Origin: an uncultured Pelagibacteraceae bacterium
Lineage (GTDB): Bacteria; Pseudomonadota; Alphaproteobacteria; Pelagibacterales; Pelagibacteraceae
Length of the DNA: 37,216 nt
Reading direction: 5' to 3'
NCBI GenBank assembly: GCA_902609705.1
Contig: CACLSX010000009.1
Coordinates: 1 to 37,216 of the forward strand
Under the pieces are notes generated by a model, which was not told where the DNA came from, did no database searches, and saw nothing but the letters and a program-made list of their open reading frames with translations. Position numbers and translations under genes: made by a program. Below are positions 9,945 to 19,223 of the stretch, piece by piece; the first letter of the stretch is position 1; each line of letters begins with the position of its first letter.

Positions 9945-11894
9945 ATGACTAACAAACTTAAGGAAGAGAAAAGTCCGTATTTAAAGCAACATAAAGATAA
10001 CCCAGTAAATTGGTTTGCTTGGAATAAAGAAAGTTTAGAACAGGCAAAAAAAGAAAAAAAACCAATATTTCTTAGTGTTGGATATGCGAGTTGTCACTGG
10101 TGTCATGTGATGGCTCATGAAAGTTTTGAAGATGATCAGACAGCTAAAATAATGAATGAAAAATTTATAAATATTAAAGTTGATAGAGAAGAAAGACCTG
10201 ATTTAGATTATGTTTTTCAAAGAAGTTTATCTATTTTAACAGGAACCCAAGGAGGTTGGCCTCTATCGATGTTTCTTGATGAAAATGGAGTTCCTTTTAC
10301 TGGTGGAACTTATTTCCCTCCTAAAGAAATGCATGGAAGACCGGATTTTCAAAAAGTTCTAAATAATGTTTCTGACGTATATAATAAAAATAGAGAGAAA
10401 ATTCTTGATCAAGCGCCCCAAATGCAAGAAATATTTGGTAAAATTAATCAAAGATCAGCAGTATTAAATCAACCATTAGAACCATTTTTAGAAAAAATTA
10501 TACAACACCTCGATAAAAATAATGGAAGTTTCAAAGGAGCTCCTAAGTTTCCCCAATTTTATTTATTTGATGCAATGTTTTATTTTTATTTAAAAACAGG
10601 AAAAGAAGAATACTTTAAACCCGTTGAAACTTTACTTTACAATATTTCTTCAAAAGGAATGTATGATCATCTAGCTGGTGGTATAGCAAGATATACTGTC
10701 GATGAAAATTGGATAGTTCCCCACTTTGAAAAAATGCTTTATGATAATATTCAATATATAGGATTGTTAAATAAGTTCTTTCAAAAAACTAATAATCTTT
10801 ATTATAAAGGAAAGTTAGAGCAAACTATAGATTTTATTAATTTAGAATTTAAAAATCATTTTGATCTTTATGGGTCTGCATATGATGCCGATAGCGATGG
10901 TGTTGAAGGAAAATATTATGTATGGAATTTTGAAGAACTAAAAAATACTCTCGGTCCTAAATTTAATTTATTTGCAAAAAAATATAGTTTAACTGAAGAG
11001 GGAAATTTTGAAGGTAATAATATTTTAATAGAGACTCATAATAAACTTTCTCATGATGAGATTAAAGAAATCTCAAACACAGAAAAAACGTTATTAGATC
11101 AAAGAAACAAACGTACCAAACCATTATTTGATGATAAATCTCAAACTGATCAAAATTGTTTTTTGTTAGAAACTCTCCTTTTTTCATCGTTAGTAACTGA
11201 TAATGAAGATTTAAAACAAAATACTCTATCAAGTATAAATATATTAGAAAAATATTTATCAGACAAAATTTTCCATTGTTATCAAGACACAGAGATTGAC
11301 GCTTTTTTGGAAGATTACGTATATTATGCAAGTCTCTTGATAACTATTTATGAATTAGATGGTGAAGATAAATACATCGAAAAAGCAAAAGAAATATTAA
11401 TAAAATCATGGGAATACTTCTTTGATAAAAAATCAGGATTAATGCAAAAAAATAAAATATTAGACAATGACCTTTTTGTTCAGCCAGTAGATCTAAATGA
11501 TAATAATATACCGAATGGAAATAGTGTGTATTTAAACTTATGCAACAAGCTATATATAATAACTAGTGACAAAATATGGTTTGAAAAAATTGATATTTTA
11601 AAGAAAAGTTTCCACCAAGTTTTAAACTCAAACTTTGCACAAATGTTTAGTTTTGTTAAATCATTGGACATTTGTAATGAAAGTATATCTTTTACAATTC
11701 ACGGAAAGCAAAATTTAGATCCAAATATAAAAAAGTATTTACAAAAGAAATATTTTAATAGAGCTACATTTAAATATCTAGATAATAAGGAAAAAGATGC
11801 AAAAATTGTTATATGTAAAAATCAAACTTGCTCTAACAAATTAAGTAATATAAAGGAAATTGAAGATTATCTAAAAAGAAACAATATAAGCTAA
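9945..11894 (+). CDS. Thioredoxin-domain protein DUF255 (YyaL/SSP411 family)
   Basis: KLKEEKSPYLKQHKDNPVNWFAW...FLSVGYASCHWCHVMAHESFEDD...GGWPLSMFLDENGVPFTGGTYFPP; ORF opens at 9930, ATG at 9945. Confidence 0.92.
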   Translation: MTNKLKEEKSPYLKQHKDNPVNWFAWNKESLEQAKKEKKPIFLSVGYASCHWCHVMAHESFEDDQTAKIMNEKFINIKVDREERPDLDYVFQRSLSILTGTQGGWPLSMFLDENGVPFTGGTYFPPKEMHGRPDFQKVLNNVSDVYNKNREKILDQAPQMQEIFGKINQRSAVLNQPLEPFLEKIIQHLDKNNGSFKGAPKFPQFYLFDAMFYFYLKTGKEEYFKPVETLLYNISSKGMYDHLAGGIARYTVDENWIVPHFEKMLYDNIQYIGLLNKFFQKTNNLYYKGKLEQTIDFINLEFKNHFDLYGSAYDADSDGVEGKYYVWNFEELKNTLGPKFNLFAKKYSLTEEGNFEGNNILIETHNKLSHDEIKEISNTEKTLLDQRNKRTKPLFDDKSQTDQNCFLLETLLFSSLVTDNEDLKQNTLSSINILEKYLSDKIFHCYQDTEIDAFLEDYVYYASLLITIYELDGEDKYIEKAKEILIKSWEYFFDKKSGLMQKNKILDNDLFVQPVDLNDNNIPNGNSVYLNLCNKLYIITSDKIWFEKIDILKKSFHQVLNSNFAQMFSFVKSLDICNESISFTIHGKQNLDPNIKKYLQKKYFNRATFKYLDNKEKDAKIVICKNQTCSNKLSNIKEIEDYLKRNNIS

Positions 11895-13189
11895 TGATAG
11901 AAACAAAGGAACAAATAATAGAACATTTTAAGTCAGGCTCAAAGGATAAATCTAATTTAAAGATTGGAGTTGAGCATGAAAAATTTATTTTTGATAAAAA
12001 AACAAATACTAGAATTGATTATCCCAAAATCAAGAAAATGTTTGAAAATTTATATGAGTTTGGCTGGAAACCTGTTTTTGAGGAAAAAAATCCAATAGCT
12101 TTAAGTAAGAATGGTAAAAGTATTACTTTAGAGCCTGGCAATCAAATAGAGCTATCTGGAGCAAAATTAAATAATATTCACGAAGCTTGTGCTGAATCTC
12201 ATGAATATTTATTTGAATTAAATCAGGTAATTGAAAGATTGGGTTTTAAAATAGTAAGCTCTGGTTATGATCCTATATCTAAGCTTGAGGATATACCTAA
12301 TAATCCAAAAAAAAGATATGAAGTTATGACTAAAGATATGCCTATTGGAGGAAAACTAAGTTTGGATATGATGTATAAAACTGCAGGCACACAATTAAAT
12401 TTAGACTATACCTCAGAAGAAGATTTTATAAAAAAATTTAAGTTGGCAAATAATTTAGTTCCAATATCTATCGGACTTTTTGCAAATTCCTCGATAGTTG
12501 AAAAAAGTAATAGTGGATACTTATCTTACAGATCTAAAGTTTGGCAAGAAACATCTAGAGGTGGATTGCCTGAGTTTTTTTTAAAAGATGTAAATTTTGA
12601 AAAATATGCAGATTATATTATGAATTATCCAATCTTATTTTTACAAAGTGAAGGTAATTATATATCTGGAAAAAAATATTTATTTAAAAACTTTATGAAT
12701 GGAGAAATTAAAGAAATTGGAAATAGAATTCCTAGTACTAATGATCTTGATACACATTTAGGAACAATATTTACAGAGAACAGATTAAAACAATATATCG
12801 AATTAAGATCAATGGATGCTTGCGGATGGGAGTGTTTATGTGCTGGTCCTGCCCTATTCACTGGATTACTTTATGGAAATCTGGAAGAAGCTTTAGATTT
12901 AATTAAAAATTGGGAAACTAATGAAGTGCTCTCAGCTTATAAAAATGCTCCTAAAAACGGCTTAAAAACTAATTTGATGGGCAAGACTATTTCGTATTGG
13001 GCAGAGAGACTAATAGACATTTCAAAATCAGGATTAAAGAAGAGAGACTTTTTAAATAGAAAAAAATTAAGTGAAGCAAAGTTTTTAGATCACTTAGAAA
13101 AAATTGTAAAAAATAAAAAAACAAATGCAGATAATATAATAAGTAAGTATTCAAATTCCGAAAATTTGAATGATTTATATGACCAATAA
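11894..13189 (+). CDS. gshA: Glutamate-cysteine ligase (alphaproteobacterial/plant type)
   Basis: KIGVEHEKFIFD, LEPGNQIELSGAKL, YIELRSMDACGWECLCAGPAL; followed by gshB. Confidence 0.92.
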   Translation: MIETKEQIIEHFKSGSKDKSNLKIGVEHEKFIFDKKTNTRIDYPKIKKMFENLYEFGWKPVFEEKNPIALSKNGKSITLEPGNQIELSGAKLNNIHEACAESHEYLFELNQVIERLGFKIVSSGYDPISKLEDIPNNPKKRYEVMTKDMPIGGKLSLDMMYKTAGTQLNLDYTSEEDFIKKFKLANNLVPISIGLFANSSIVEKSNSGYLSYRSKVWQETSRGGLPEFFLKDVNFEKYADYIMNYPILFLQSEGNYISGKKYLFKNFMNGEIKEIGNRIPSTNDLDTHLGTIFTENRLKQYIELRSMDACGWECLCAGPALFTGLLYGNLEEALDLIKNWETNEVLSAYKNAPKNGLKTNLMGKTISYWAERLIDISKSGLKKRDFLNRKKLSEAKFLDHLEKIVKNKKTNADNIISKYSNSENLNDLYDQ

Positions 13190-14102
13190 AATTGTTGCTA
13201 TACAAGGTGATAATTTAAAAAAAATAAATATCAAAACAGATACTACTATTTTTTTAGCTCATGAAGCTCAAAACAAGGGTTATAAATTATTTTATTATTA
13301 TCCAGAAAATTTATCGAATATAAGAGGAAAAACTGTAAGTGAAGGATATTTTATTAAAATTGATTATTCAAAAAAGAAATTTTATAAAATTATAAAAAAA
13401 TCAAAATTAGACTTATCCTTGGCAAAATATATTTTAATCCGACAGGATCCACCTTTTAACTTGGAATATATTTCTACAACATTAATGCTAGATAGAATCA
13501 AAGATAAAACAAAAATTATTAATGATCCTACTTCAGTAAGAAATATTTCAGAAAAATTTTATTCTTTAAATTTTAAAAACTATATGGCGGATACAATATT
13601 TACTAAAGATTTGATTGAAATTAAAAAATTTTTCAAAAAACATAAAAAGATAATAATTAAACCTATTCATAGCTATGGTGGTAATGATATAAATCTTATT
13701 TCAGGGAAGCTTAATTTACTTAAATTAAAGCAAATATTGAAAAAACACGGTCACATTATGTGTCAAAAATTTTTAAATAAAATTAAGTTTGGAGATAAAA
13801 GAGTTTTTATTATAAATGGTAAGATTTGCGGAGCTATATCTAGAGTTCCAAAATCAGGATCAATATTGAGCAATATGAGCAAAGGTGCAAAACCTAAAAT
13901 CGCATTTTTAAGTAATAAAGAGCTAAAAATTTCAAATATAATTGCAAAAAAAATTAAGAAAGACGGAATATACTTTGCAGGAATAGACTTCATTGATGGA
14001 AAGTTAAATGGAGATATAAATGTAACATCACCAACGGGTATAAAAACATATTTTGATTTATCTCAGATAAACTTGGCTAAGACTTTTTGGAAAGGTTTAT
14101 AG
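13179..14102 (+). CDS. gshB: Glutathione synthase
   Basis: ATP-grasp: LIRQDPPFNLEYISTT, IIKPIHSYGGNDI, GDKRVFIINGKICGAISRVP, GIDFIDGKLNGDINVTSPTGI. Start likely 13179, overlapping gshA. Confidence 0.9.
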   Translation: MTNKIVAIQGDNLKKINIKTDTTIFLAHEAQNKGYKLFYYYPENLSNIRGKTVSEGYFIKIDYSKKKFYKIIKKSKLDLSLAKYILIRQDPPFNLEYISTTLMLDRIKDKTKIINDPTSVRNISEKFYSLNFKNYMADTIFTKDLIEIKKFFKKHKKIIIKPIHSYGGNDINLISGKLNLLKLKQILKKHGHIMCQKFLNKIKFGDKRVFIINGKICGAISRVPKSGSILSNMSKGAKPKIAFLSNKELKISNIIAKKIKKDGIYFAGIDFIDGKLNGDINVTSPTGIKTYFDLSQINLAKTFWKGL

Positions 14103-14969
14103 TTGAAAAATTTGTCAAATCAGCAAAAAGGATCATCCCTTGCATTTATAGCTGTGATGTTTATCACACCAGATTCACTTTTTATAAGATTATCTTCTAT
14201 AGATACTTGGGGATTATTGTTTTATAGAGGTGCGATACCATTTGTAGCTGTATTAATTGGACTTCTCATATTTTATAAAAAAAACTTTATTAAAGCATTT
14301 TTGAATGTTGGTTATGCTGGTATTTTTTATATTATTAGTTTTTCGATTTGTAACATCACATTTATAATTTCAATACAAAATACAAATGTAGCAAATACAT
14401 TAATAATGATTGCGATGGCACCTATGCTTTCAGCAATCCTTGGTGCAATATTTTTAAAAGAGGTTCCCGATAAGAAGACCTGGATAGCTATAGCTATTAC
14501 TTTAGTAGCTGTAATATATATATTTTATGACTCTCTAGAGATGGGTAACTTATTTGGTGATCTTATGGGTATAACAACAGCTTTTGGACTCGCCACCAAC
14601 GCGGTAATAATCAGGTCGGCAAAAGATAGAGATTTGCTACCTTCAGCAGTTGTCGGTAAGCTTACAGTAGCTCTATTTGCTCTCTTTTTCGTTGAAAGTT
14701 ATGAGTTAGTTGAAAAAGACCTGATTTATATACCTTTAATGTGTATTTTGTGTGTAGCAATACCATTCGTTTTGGTGACGATTGCTCCAAGATTTATACC
14801 TGCCGAGGAAGTTAATCTGTTTTTTCTTCTAGAGACCATTTTAGGACCCATTTGGGTTTGGTTAGTTATCAAAGAACAGCCGAGTATAGAGACAATAGTT
14901 GGTGGACTTGTAATTATTTTCACTATAGCTATTCACTCTTATCTAAAATTAAAATCTTCTTCTAAATAA
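14103..14969 (+). CDS. EamA-family (DMT) transporter
   Basis: About 10 TM segments with two EamA repeats; non-ATG start (ttg) immediately after gshB stop. Confidence 0.85.
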   Translation: MKNLSNQQKGSSLAFIAVMFITPDSLFIRLSSIDTWGLLFYRGAIPFVAVLIGLLIFYKKNFIKAFLNVGYAGIFYIISFSICNITFIISIQNTNVANTLIMIAMAPMLSAILGAIFLKEVPDKKTWIAIAITLVAVIYIFYDSLEMGNLFGDLMGITTAFGLATNAVIIRSAKDRDLLPSAVVGKLTVALFALFFVESYELVEKDLIYIPLMCILCVAIPFVLVTIAPRFIPAEEVNLFFLLETILGPIWVWLVIKEQPSIETIVGGLVIIFTIAIHSYLKLKSSSK

Positions 14970-15039
14970 AATTATTTTTCTTTTTGTCACAAATTTGTCT
15001 TGATTTAAAATTAGATCGCCCATAAACACCGCTAATTTT

Positions 15040-16332
15040 ATGAACAAAATTATAAAAAACTCTTGGGCTCTCTTTATGGGTATGGCATTTATAATGCTCG
15101 CTCATGGTTTTCAAGGTACTCTTTTAGGTGTTAGAGCAGTTAAAGAAAATTTTGGTCTATCATCGACAGGTTTTTTGTTTTCTGGATATTTTGTTGGATA
15201 TTTTATTGGAGCAAAAATTATACAATCATTAATTCATAGAGTTGGACATATTAGAGTATTCGCGGCTTTTGCTTCTGTCACTTCAATTGTGGTCTTGTTA
15301 CACTCTATTTTTGTAAATCCTATTTCATGGTTCGTGCTTAGAATGATTTCTGGATTTAGCATGGTTTGCCTTTATACAATTGCTGAAAGCTGGTTAAATG
15401 ATAGATCTACAAATAAGAATAGAGGTAGTGTTTTATCAATCTATATGATTGTTATGTATGCCTCTATGGCGATTGGAATGTTTTTCATAAACTTTAGTAA
15501 ACCAGAAAACTTTCAACCTTTTATATTGATATCTTTATTTATGTCATTGTCTCTTGTTCCAATATTATTAACAAAAAGAAAGGCTCCAAACTTTAAAAAA
15601 ATATCAGGTATGAAACTCAAGGAAGTTTATAAATCATCACCATTTGGTGTTGTAAGTTCGTTTTTAATTGGAATATCACATTCTGCTGTTTTTTCATTGA
15701 TTGCAGTTTATGCTACATCGATGAATTTTAGTATTTTAGAAGTTTCAATAGTAACATTTTTATTTGCGATATCTGGAGCTATATCTCAATGGCCAATTGG
15801 AAAATTATCAGATGTTTTGGATAGAAGAATTGTAATTATTTATACAACATTTGGAGCAGCTTTATTTTGTTTTTTGGCGATTATTTCTTCGGGTCAAATG
15901 TATATGCCTGCAGGTTTAGCTACATCAAAATTATTTTTTTATATCTGTATAATGTGTTTTTCTTTTTGTAGTCTACCAATGTTTGCATTAATTTTTGCAC
16001 ACACAAATGATTTTATACCAAAAGAAAAATTTGTAGCAGCAGGAGCAGGATTACAATTTGTTTTTGGTCTTGGTGCAATTTGCGGTCCTTTTATGTGCTC
16101 ATTATTTATGGAATTTTTAGGAGAAAATGGATTTTTTATTTTTTTAATTATATTTCATTCATTTATTGGTTTATTTGGAATATATAGAATGCAAATTAGA
16201 GAATCTGGAGATAACCCAGATTCACAATTTGCACCTATGCCTCAAACAATTACTCCAGCCGGTATAGAACTTAATCCTTCAACTGAACCAATAGATGAAC
16301 CAAATAATTTGAACGAATTTAAGAAAATTTAG
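15040..16332 (+). CDS. MFS transporter (YcaD-like)
   Basis: 12-TM protein, SWALFMGMAFIMLAHGFQGTLLGVRA..., GKLSDVLDRR MFS loop. Confidence 0.85.
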   Translation: MNKIIKNSWALFMGMAFIMLAHGFQGTLLGVRAVKENFGLSSTGFLFSGYFVGYFIGAKIIQSLIHRVGHIRVFAAFASVTSIVVLLHSIFVNPISWFVLRMISGFSMVCLYTIAESWLNDRSTNKNRGSVLSIYMIVMYASMAIGMFFINFSKPENFQPFILISLFMSLSLVPILLTKRKAPNFKKISGMKLKEVYKSSPFGVVSSFLIGISHSAVFSLIAVYATSMNFSILEVSIVTFLFAISGAISQWPIGKLSDVLDRRIVIIYTTFGAALFCFLAIISSGQMYMPAGLATSKLFFYICIMCFSFCSLPMFALIFAHTNDFIPKEKFVAAGAGLQFVFGLGAICGPFMCSLFMEFLGENGFFIFLIIFHSFIGLFGIYRMQIRESGDNPDSQFAPMPQTITPAGIELNPSTEPIDEPNNLNEFKKI

Positions 16333-16347
16333 TGTAAGTTCAAAATT

Positions 16348-17004
16348 ATGAAAACAGCATTAATATTCGGATCAACTGGATTAATTGGTGGAATATTACT
16401 TAAACTGTTAACTAATGATCAAAAATATAAAAAAATTAAGGTTTTTGTAAGATCTTCTACTTCAAAAATTGATCCCAAAATAGAAGTTATTCAAACAGAT
16501 TTTACAAAATTAGAAAATATTAAATCAGAAATAAAAGGCGATGATTGTTTTTTTTGCATTGGAACTACAAGAAAAAAAACACCTAACAAACAAGATTATA
16601 TAAACACCGAATACAATTTACCTGTAACAATTGGAAAAATTTGTAGCGATAATAGTGTACAAAATTTTACTTATGTTTCTTCATTGGGTGCCAGTTCAAA
16701 AAAAACAAATTTGTATTTAAAAAATAAAGGTATGACTGAAGAAGAATTAAGAAAACTAAACTTTAAAAAATTTATTGTAATTAGACCTTCATTTTTAATT
16801 GGAAAAAGAATAGAGGAAAGATTGGGAGAAAAAATAGGTATTTTCGCCATGAAATGTATATCGCCAATTTTAGTTGGAGATTTAAAAAAATATAAATCGA
16901 TAAATGCAGAAATAGTTGCCAAATCCATGATAAATATATCAAACAGCGAAATACAAAGTGGAGTATTTGAACCACCTCAATTATTACAAATTGGACGAGA
17001 ATAA
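16348..17004 (+). CDS. NAD(P)-binding oxidoreductase (NmrA/HTATIP2-like atypical SDR)
   Basis: ALIFGSTGLIGGILLKLL Rossmann motif; CIGTTRKK; YVSSLGASSKK. Confidence 0.82.
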   Translation: MKTALIFGSTGLIGGILLKLLTNDQKYKKIKVFVRSSTSKIDPKIEVIQTDFTKLENIKSEIKGDDCFFCIGTTRKKTPNKQDYINTEYNLPVTIGKICSDNSVQNFTYVSSLGASSKKTNLYLKNKGMTEEELRKLNFKKFIVIRPSFLIGKRIEERLGEKIGIFAMKCISPILVGDLKKYKSINAEIVAKSMINISNSEIQSGVFEPPQLLQIGRE

Positions 17005-17074
17005 ATTTTTTATAAAGTAATAAAATATTAAAAAAAATTATTTAAGTGCTATAATACATTTCAAGGAGGTATCT

Positions 17075-17398
17075 ATGGCTAAATTTTTTTTAATGGGAAA
17101 TTTTACAGAGAAAGCATTCGCAGGCTTTTTAAAAGATCCAGGATCAGATAGATCTGAGGTTGCTAGAAAGTGTTCTGAAAGTGTTGGTGCTGAAATGAAA
17201 TCTTACACATATTTAAGAGGACCCTATGACTTTATAGTTGAAACTCATGGCACATTTGAGCAAATGGCTGCTATAAAAATGGCTACTGAGGGAAGTGGTG
17301 CACTTAAAAATATCGCCATTTGTGAGGAAACACCAATGAATGAAATTGCAAATCATGCAACAAAAGTATCAAGTGGCTATAAAGCTCCTGGACAATAA
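17075..17398 (+). CDS. GYD-domain protein
   Basis: MAKFFLMGNFTEKAFAGFLKDPGSDRSEVARKCSESVGAEMKSYTYLRGPYDFIVETHG; strong SD aaggaggt and TATAAT-like -10 upstream. Confidence 0.75.
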   Translation: MAKFFLMGNFTEKAFAGFLKDPGSDRSEVARKCSESVGAEMKSYTYLRGPYDFIVETHGTFEQMAAIKMATEGSGALKNIAICEETPMNEIANHATKVSSGYKAPGQ

Positions 17399-17404
17399 TA
17401 TAAC

Positions 17405-17433
17405 TGGTAGCTTCATTAATTATGGAGCTACCA
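17405..17433 (+). terminator. Hairpin downstream of GYD gene, putative terminator
   Basis: tggtagcttc-attaattat-ggagctacca: 10-bp stem (one G:U), 9-nt loop, 6 nt after the stop codon; weak U-tract. Confidence 0.55.
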
Positions 17434-17498
17434 ATTTAAAATCGAAACTGTCAAAATATCTCATTCAAATAAAGTAATATTGATCTATTAAGAAAGTT

Positions 17499-17957
17499 AT
17501 GAACAAAAGAAAATTTATAAAATTGTCTATATTTGGATCATTATTATACAGTATTTTTCCATACAAAATTTCATTAGCTGAAACCAAAAAAATAATTAAT
17601 CAAAATTTAACAGAAGCCCAAAAAAAAATAATGTTTGAGGAAGCAACCGAACGACCATTCTCAAGCCCTCTTAATTATGAGAAAAGAGAAGGTTTTTATC
17701 ACTGTGCAAATTGTGGAGCTAAACTATTTAAGTCTAGCTCGAAATTTGATAGTGGAACTGGTTGGCCATCATTTACAGAGGCGCTTCCTGGAGCTTTTAA
17801 AACTAAGGTTGATTACAGCTTTGGCATGAAAAGAATTGAATACCATTGTGCAAAATGTGGTGCTCATCACGGACATGTCTTTGAAGACGGTCCTGGATCG
17901 ACAGGAAAGAGATATTGTAATAACGGCTTGTGTTTAATATTTAAGCCATCATCATAA
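17499..17957 (+). CDS. msrB: Peptide-methionine (R)-S-oxide reductase with N-terminal export signal
   Basis: FYHCANCGAKLFKSSSKFDSGTGWPSF...HCAKCGAHHGHVFEDGP...RYCNNGLCL; N-terminus MNKRKFIKLSIFGSLLYSIFPYKISLAET looks exported. Confidence 0.93.
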   Translation: MNKRKFIKLSIFGSLLYSIFPYKISLAETKKIINQNLTEAQKKIMFEEATERPFSSPLNYEKREGFYHCANCGAKLFKSSSKFDSGTGWPSFTEALPGAFKTKVDYSFGMKRIEYHCAKCGAHHGHVFEDGPGSTGKRYCNNGLCLIFKPSS

Positions 17958-17969
17958 AACGGAGGAATA

Positions 17970-18155
17970 ATGAAGATATTGAGTATATTGAAAGGGGTTG
18001 AATTAGTTATAGCAGATTTAGAAGTAAATTTGGGAGAACAAGTGAGAAGTGCACCTACGTTATGCGCAAGATACAATGGTAAGATTATACCTTTAAACAC
18101 TGCTCAAGATGGTCGACCTATTCTTATGAGAGAAGAAAACGCTTTAGAAAACTAA
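17970..18155 (+). CDS. Small protein of unknown function (61 aa)
   Basis: ggagg SD 5 nt before ATG; complete ORF filling the msrB-sodB gap; no recognised family. Confidence 0.6.
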   Translation: MKILSILKGVELVIADLEVNLGEQVRSAPTLCARYNGKIIPLNTAQDGRPILMREENALEN

Positions 18156-18219
18156 TTTTGTATTTAATTGCGTCAACTTAATTAAGTTTATTTACAAGAA
18201 AATATTATAAAAAATAACT

Positions 18220-18813
18220 ATGACATTTGAATTACCAAAACTAGATTATTCTAATGAGGCTTTGTCTCCAATAATGTCACAAGAAACATTAGAATTACAT
18301 CATGGAAAACATCATCAAACCTACATAACAAATCTTAACAATTTTATAAAAGATACGGACATGGCTGAAATGTCATTGGAAGATATAATTGTTAAAAGCT
18401 CAAAAGATAACTCAAAAGCTGGAATATTTAATAATGCAAGCCAGCATTGGAACCATAATCTTTTTTGGAAGTGCATGAAGCCAAAAGGTGGTGGGAATGT
18501 TCCGTCAAAACTTGAGAAAAAAATTGTAGAAGATTTTGGAAGCGTTGAAAAATTTAAAGATCAATTTAAACAAGCAGGTATAACTCAATTTGGATCAGGT
18601 TGGTGTTGGTTATCTTTAAATAATGATAAATTGGTCGTTACAAAAACAGCTAATGCTGCTAATCCTTTAATTCATAACTTAAAACCAATACTTGGTTGTG
18701 ATGTCTGGGAACATTCATATTACATTGATTATAGAAATAGAAGACCTGAATATTTAGATAAATTTGTTGATAATCTTATAGATTGGGAATTTGTTGAATC
18801 TCTATTAATCTAA
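18220..18813 (+). CDS. sodB: Fe/Mn superoxide dismutase
   Basis: FELPKLDYSNEALSPIMSQETLELHHGKHHQTYITNLN...GSGWCWL...DVWEHSYYIDYRNRRPEYL. Confidence 0.97.
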   Translation: MTFELPKLDYSNEALSPIMSQETLELHHGKHHQTYITNLNNFIKDTDMAEMSLEDIIVKSSKDNSKAGIFNNASQHWNHNLFWKCMKPKGGGNVPSKLEKKIVEDFGSVEKFKDQFKQAGITQFGSGWCWLSLNNDKLVVTKTANAANPLIHNLKPILGCDVWEHSYYIDYRNRRPEYLDKFVDNLIDWEFVESLLI

Positions 18814-18856
18814 TTAATCCTAGAACTTTTTGAGATAAAACAAAGTTTGAAGCAGT

Positions 18857-19084
18857 ATGAACAAGGAAAACTCAAGTAAACTCTGGAAAATTATTCAGGA
18901 AGCTGGCGATTATTTAAATGGTCAATTGCCTGATCACCCAAATCATCCAAAAGGAAGAAATCCATACGCGCATGTAGCAATATGTATAAAAAATAAATTT
19001 AATGCTAGTTACAAAGATATCGAAGATGATAAATTTAATGAAGTATTAAATTTTATCGAAGATATTAAAAACAATCCAAACTAA
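18857..19084 (+). CDS. Small conserved-looking protein of unknown function (75 aa)
   Basis: Complete ORF downstream of sodB; LWKIIQEAGDYLNGQLPDHPNHPKGRNPYAHVAICIKNKF. Confidence 0.65.
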   Translation: MNKENSSKLWKIIQEAGDYLNGQLPDHPNHPKGRNPYAHVAICIKNKFNASYKDIEDDKFNEVLNFIEDIKNNPN

Positions 19085-19093
19085 TTAATATAA

Positions 19094-19153
19094 TTAATCT
19101 AAAAATTGTTTATATGCTAAATAAGCTAGAACTAATACAGCTACAACTTCCAT
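19094..19153 (-). CDS. Tiny hydrophobic peptide, 19 aa: MEVVAVLVLAYLAYKQFLD
   Basis: Below the ORF-track length cutoff. Strong SD (aaaaggagaaat-ATG); paralogous to the 19-aa ORF just upstream. Confidence 0.6.
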   Translation of the reverse strand: MEVVAVLVLAYLAYKQFLD

Positions 19154-19163
19154 ATTTCTCCTT

Positions 19164-19223
19164 TTAATTAAAGCTGCCAGTAGCAAATAATATTATTATT
19201 ACTAATACTGCTACAGCTTCCAT
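19164..19223 (-). CDS. Tiny hydrophobic peptide, 19 aa: MEAVAVLVIIILFATGSFN
   Basis: Below the ORF-track length cutoff. agaag SD-like element before ATG; first 8 codons match the downstream ORF with mostly synonymous differences; identical length. Confidence 0.6.
   Translation of the reverse strand: MEAVAVLVIIILFATGSFN

Noticed and set aside
17635-17829. 64-aa ORF in another frame within msrB
   Set aside because: Overlaps the conserved MsrB core, no family resemblance.
18175-18188. AACTTAATTAAGTT, a perfect 14-nt palindrome upstream of sodB
   Set aside because: In DNA this AT-rich, several 14-nt palindromes are expected by chance in a 37-kb window; without conservation data it is not evidence of an operator.
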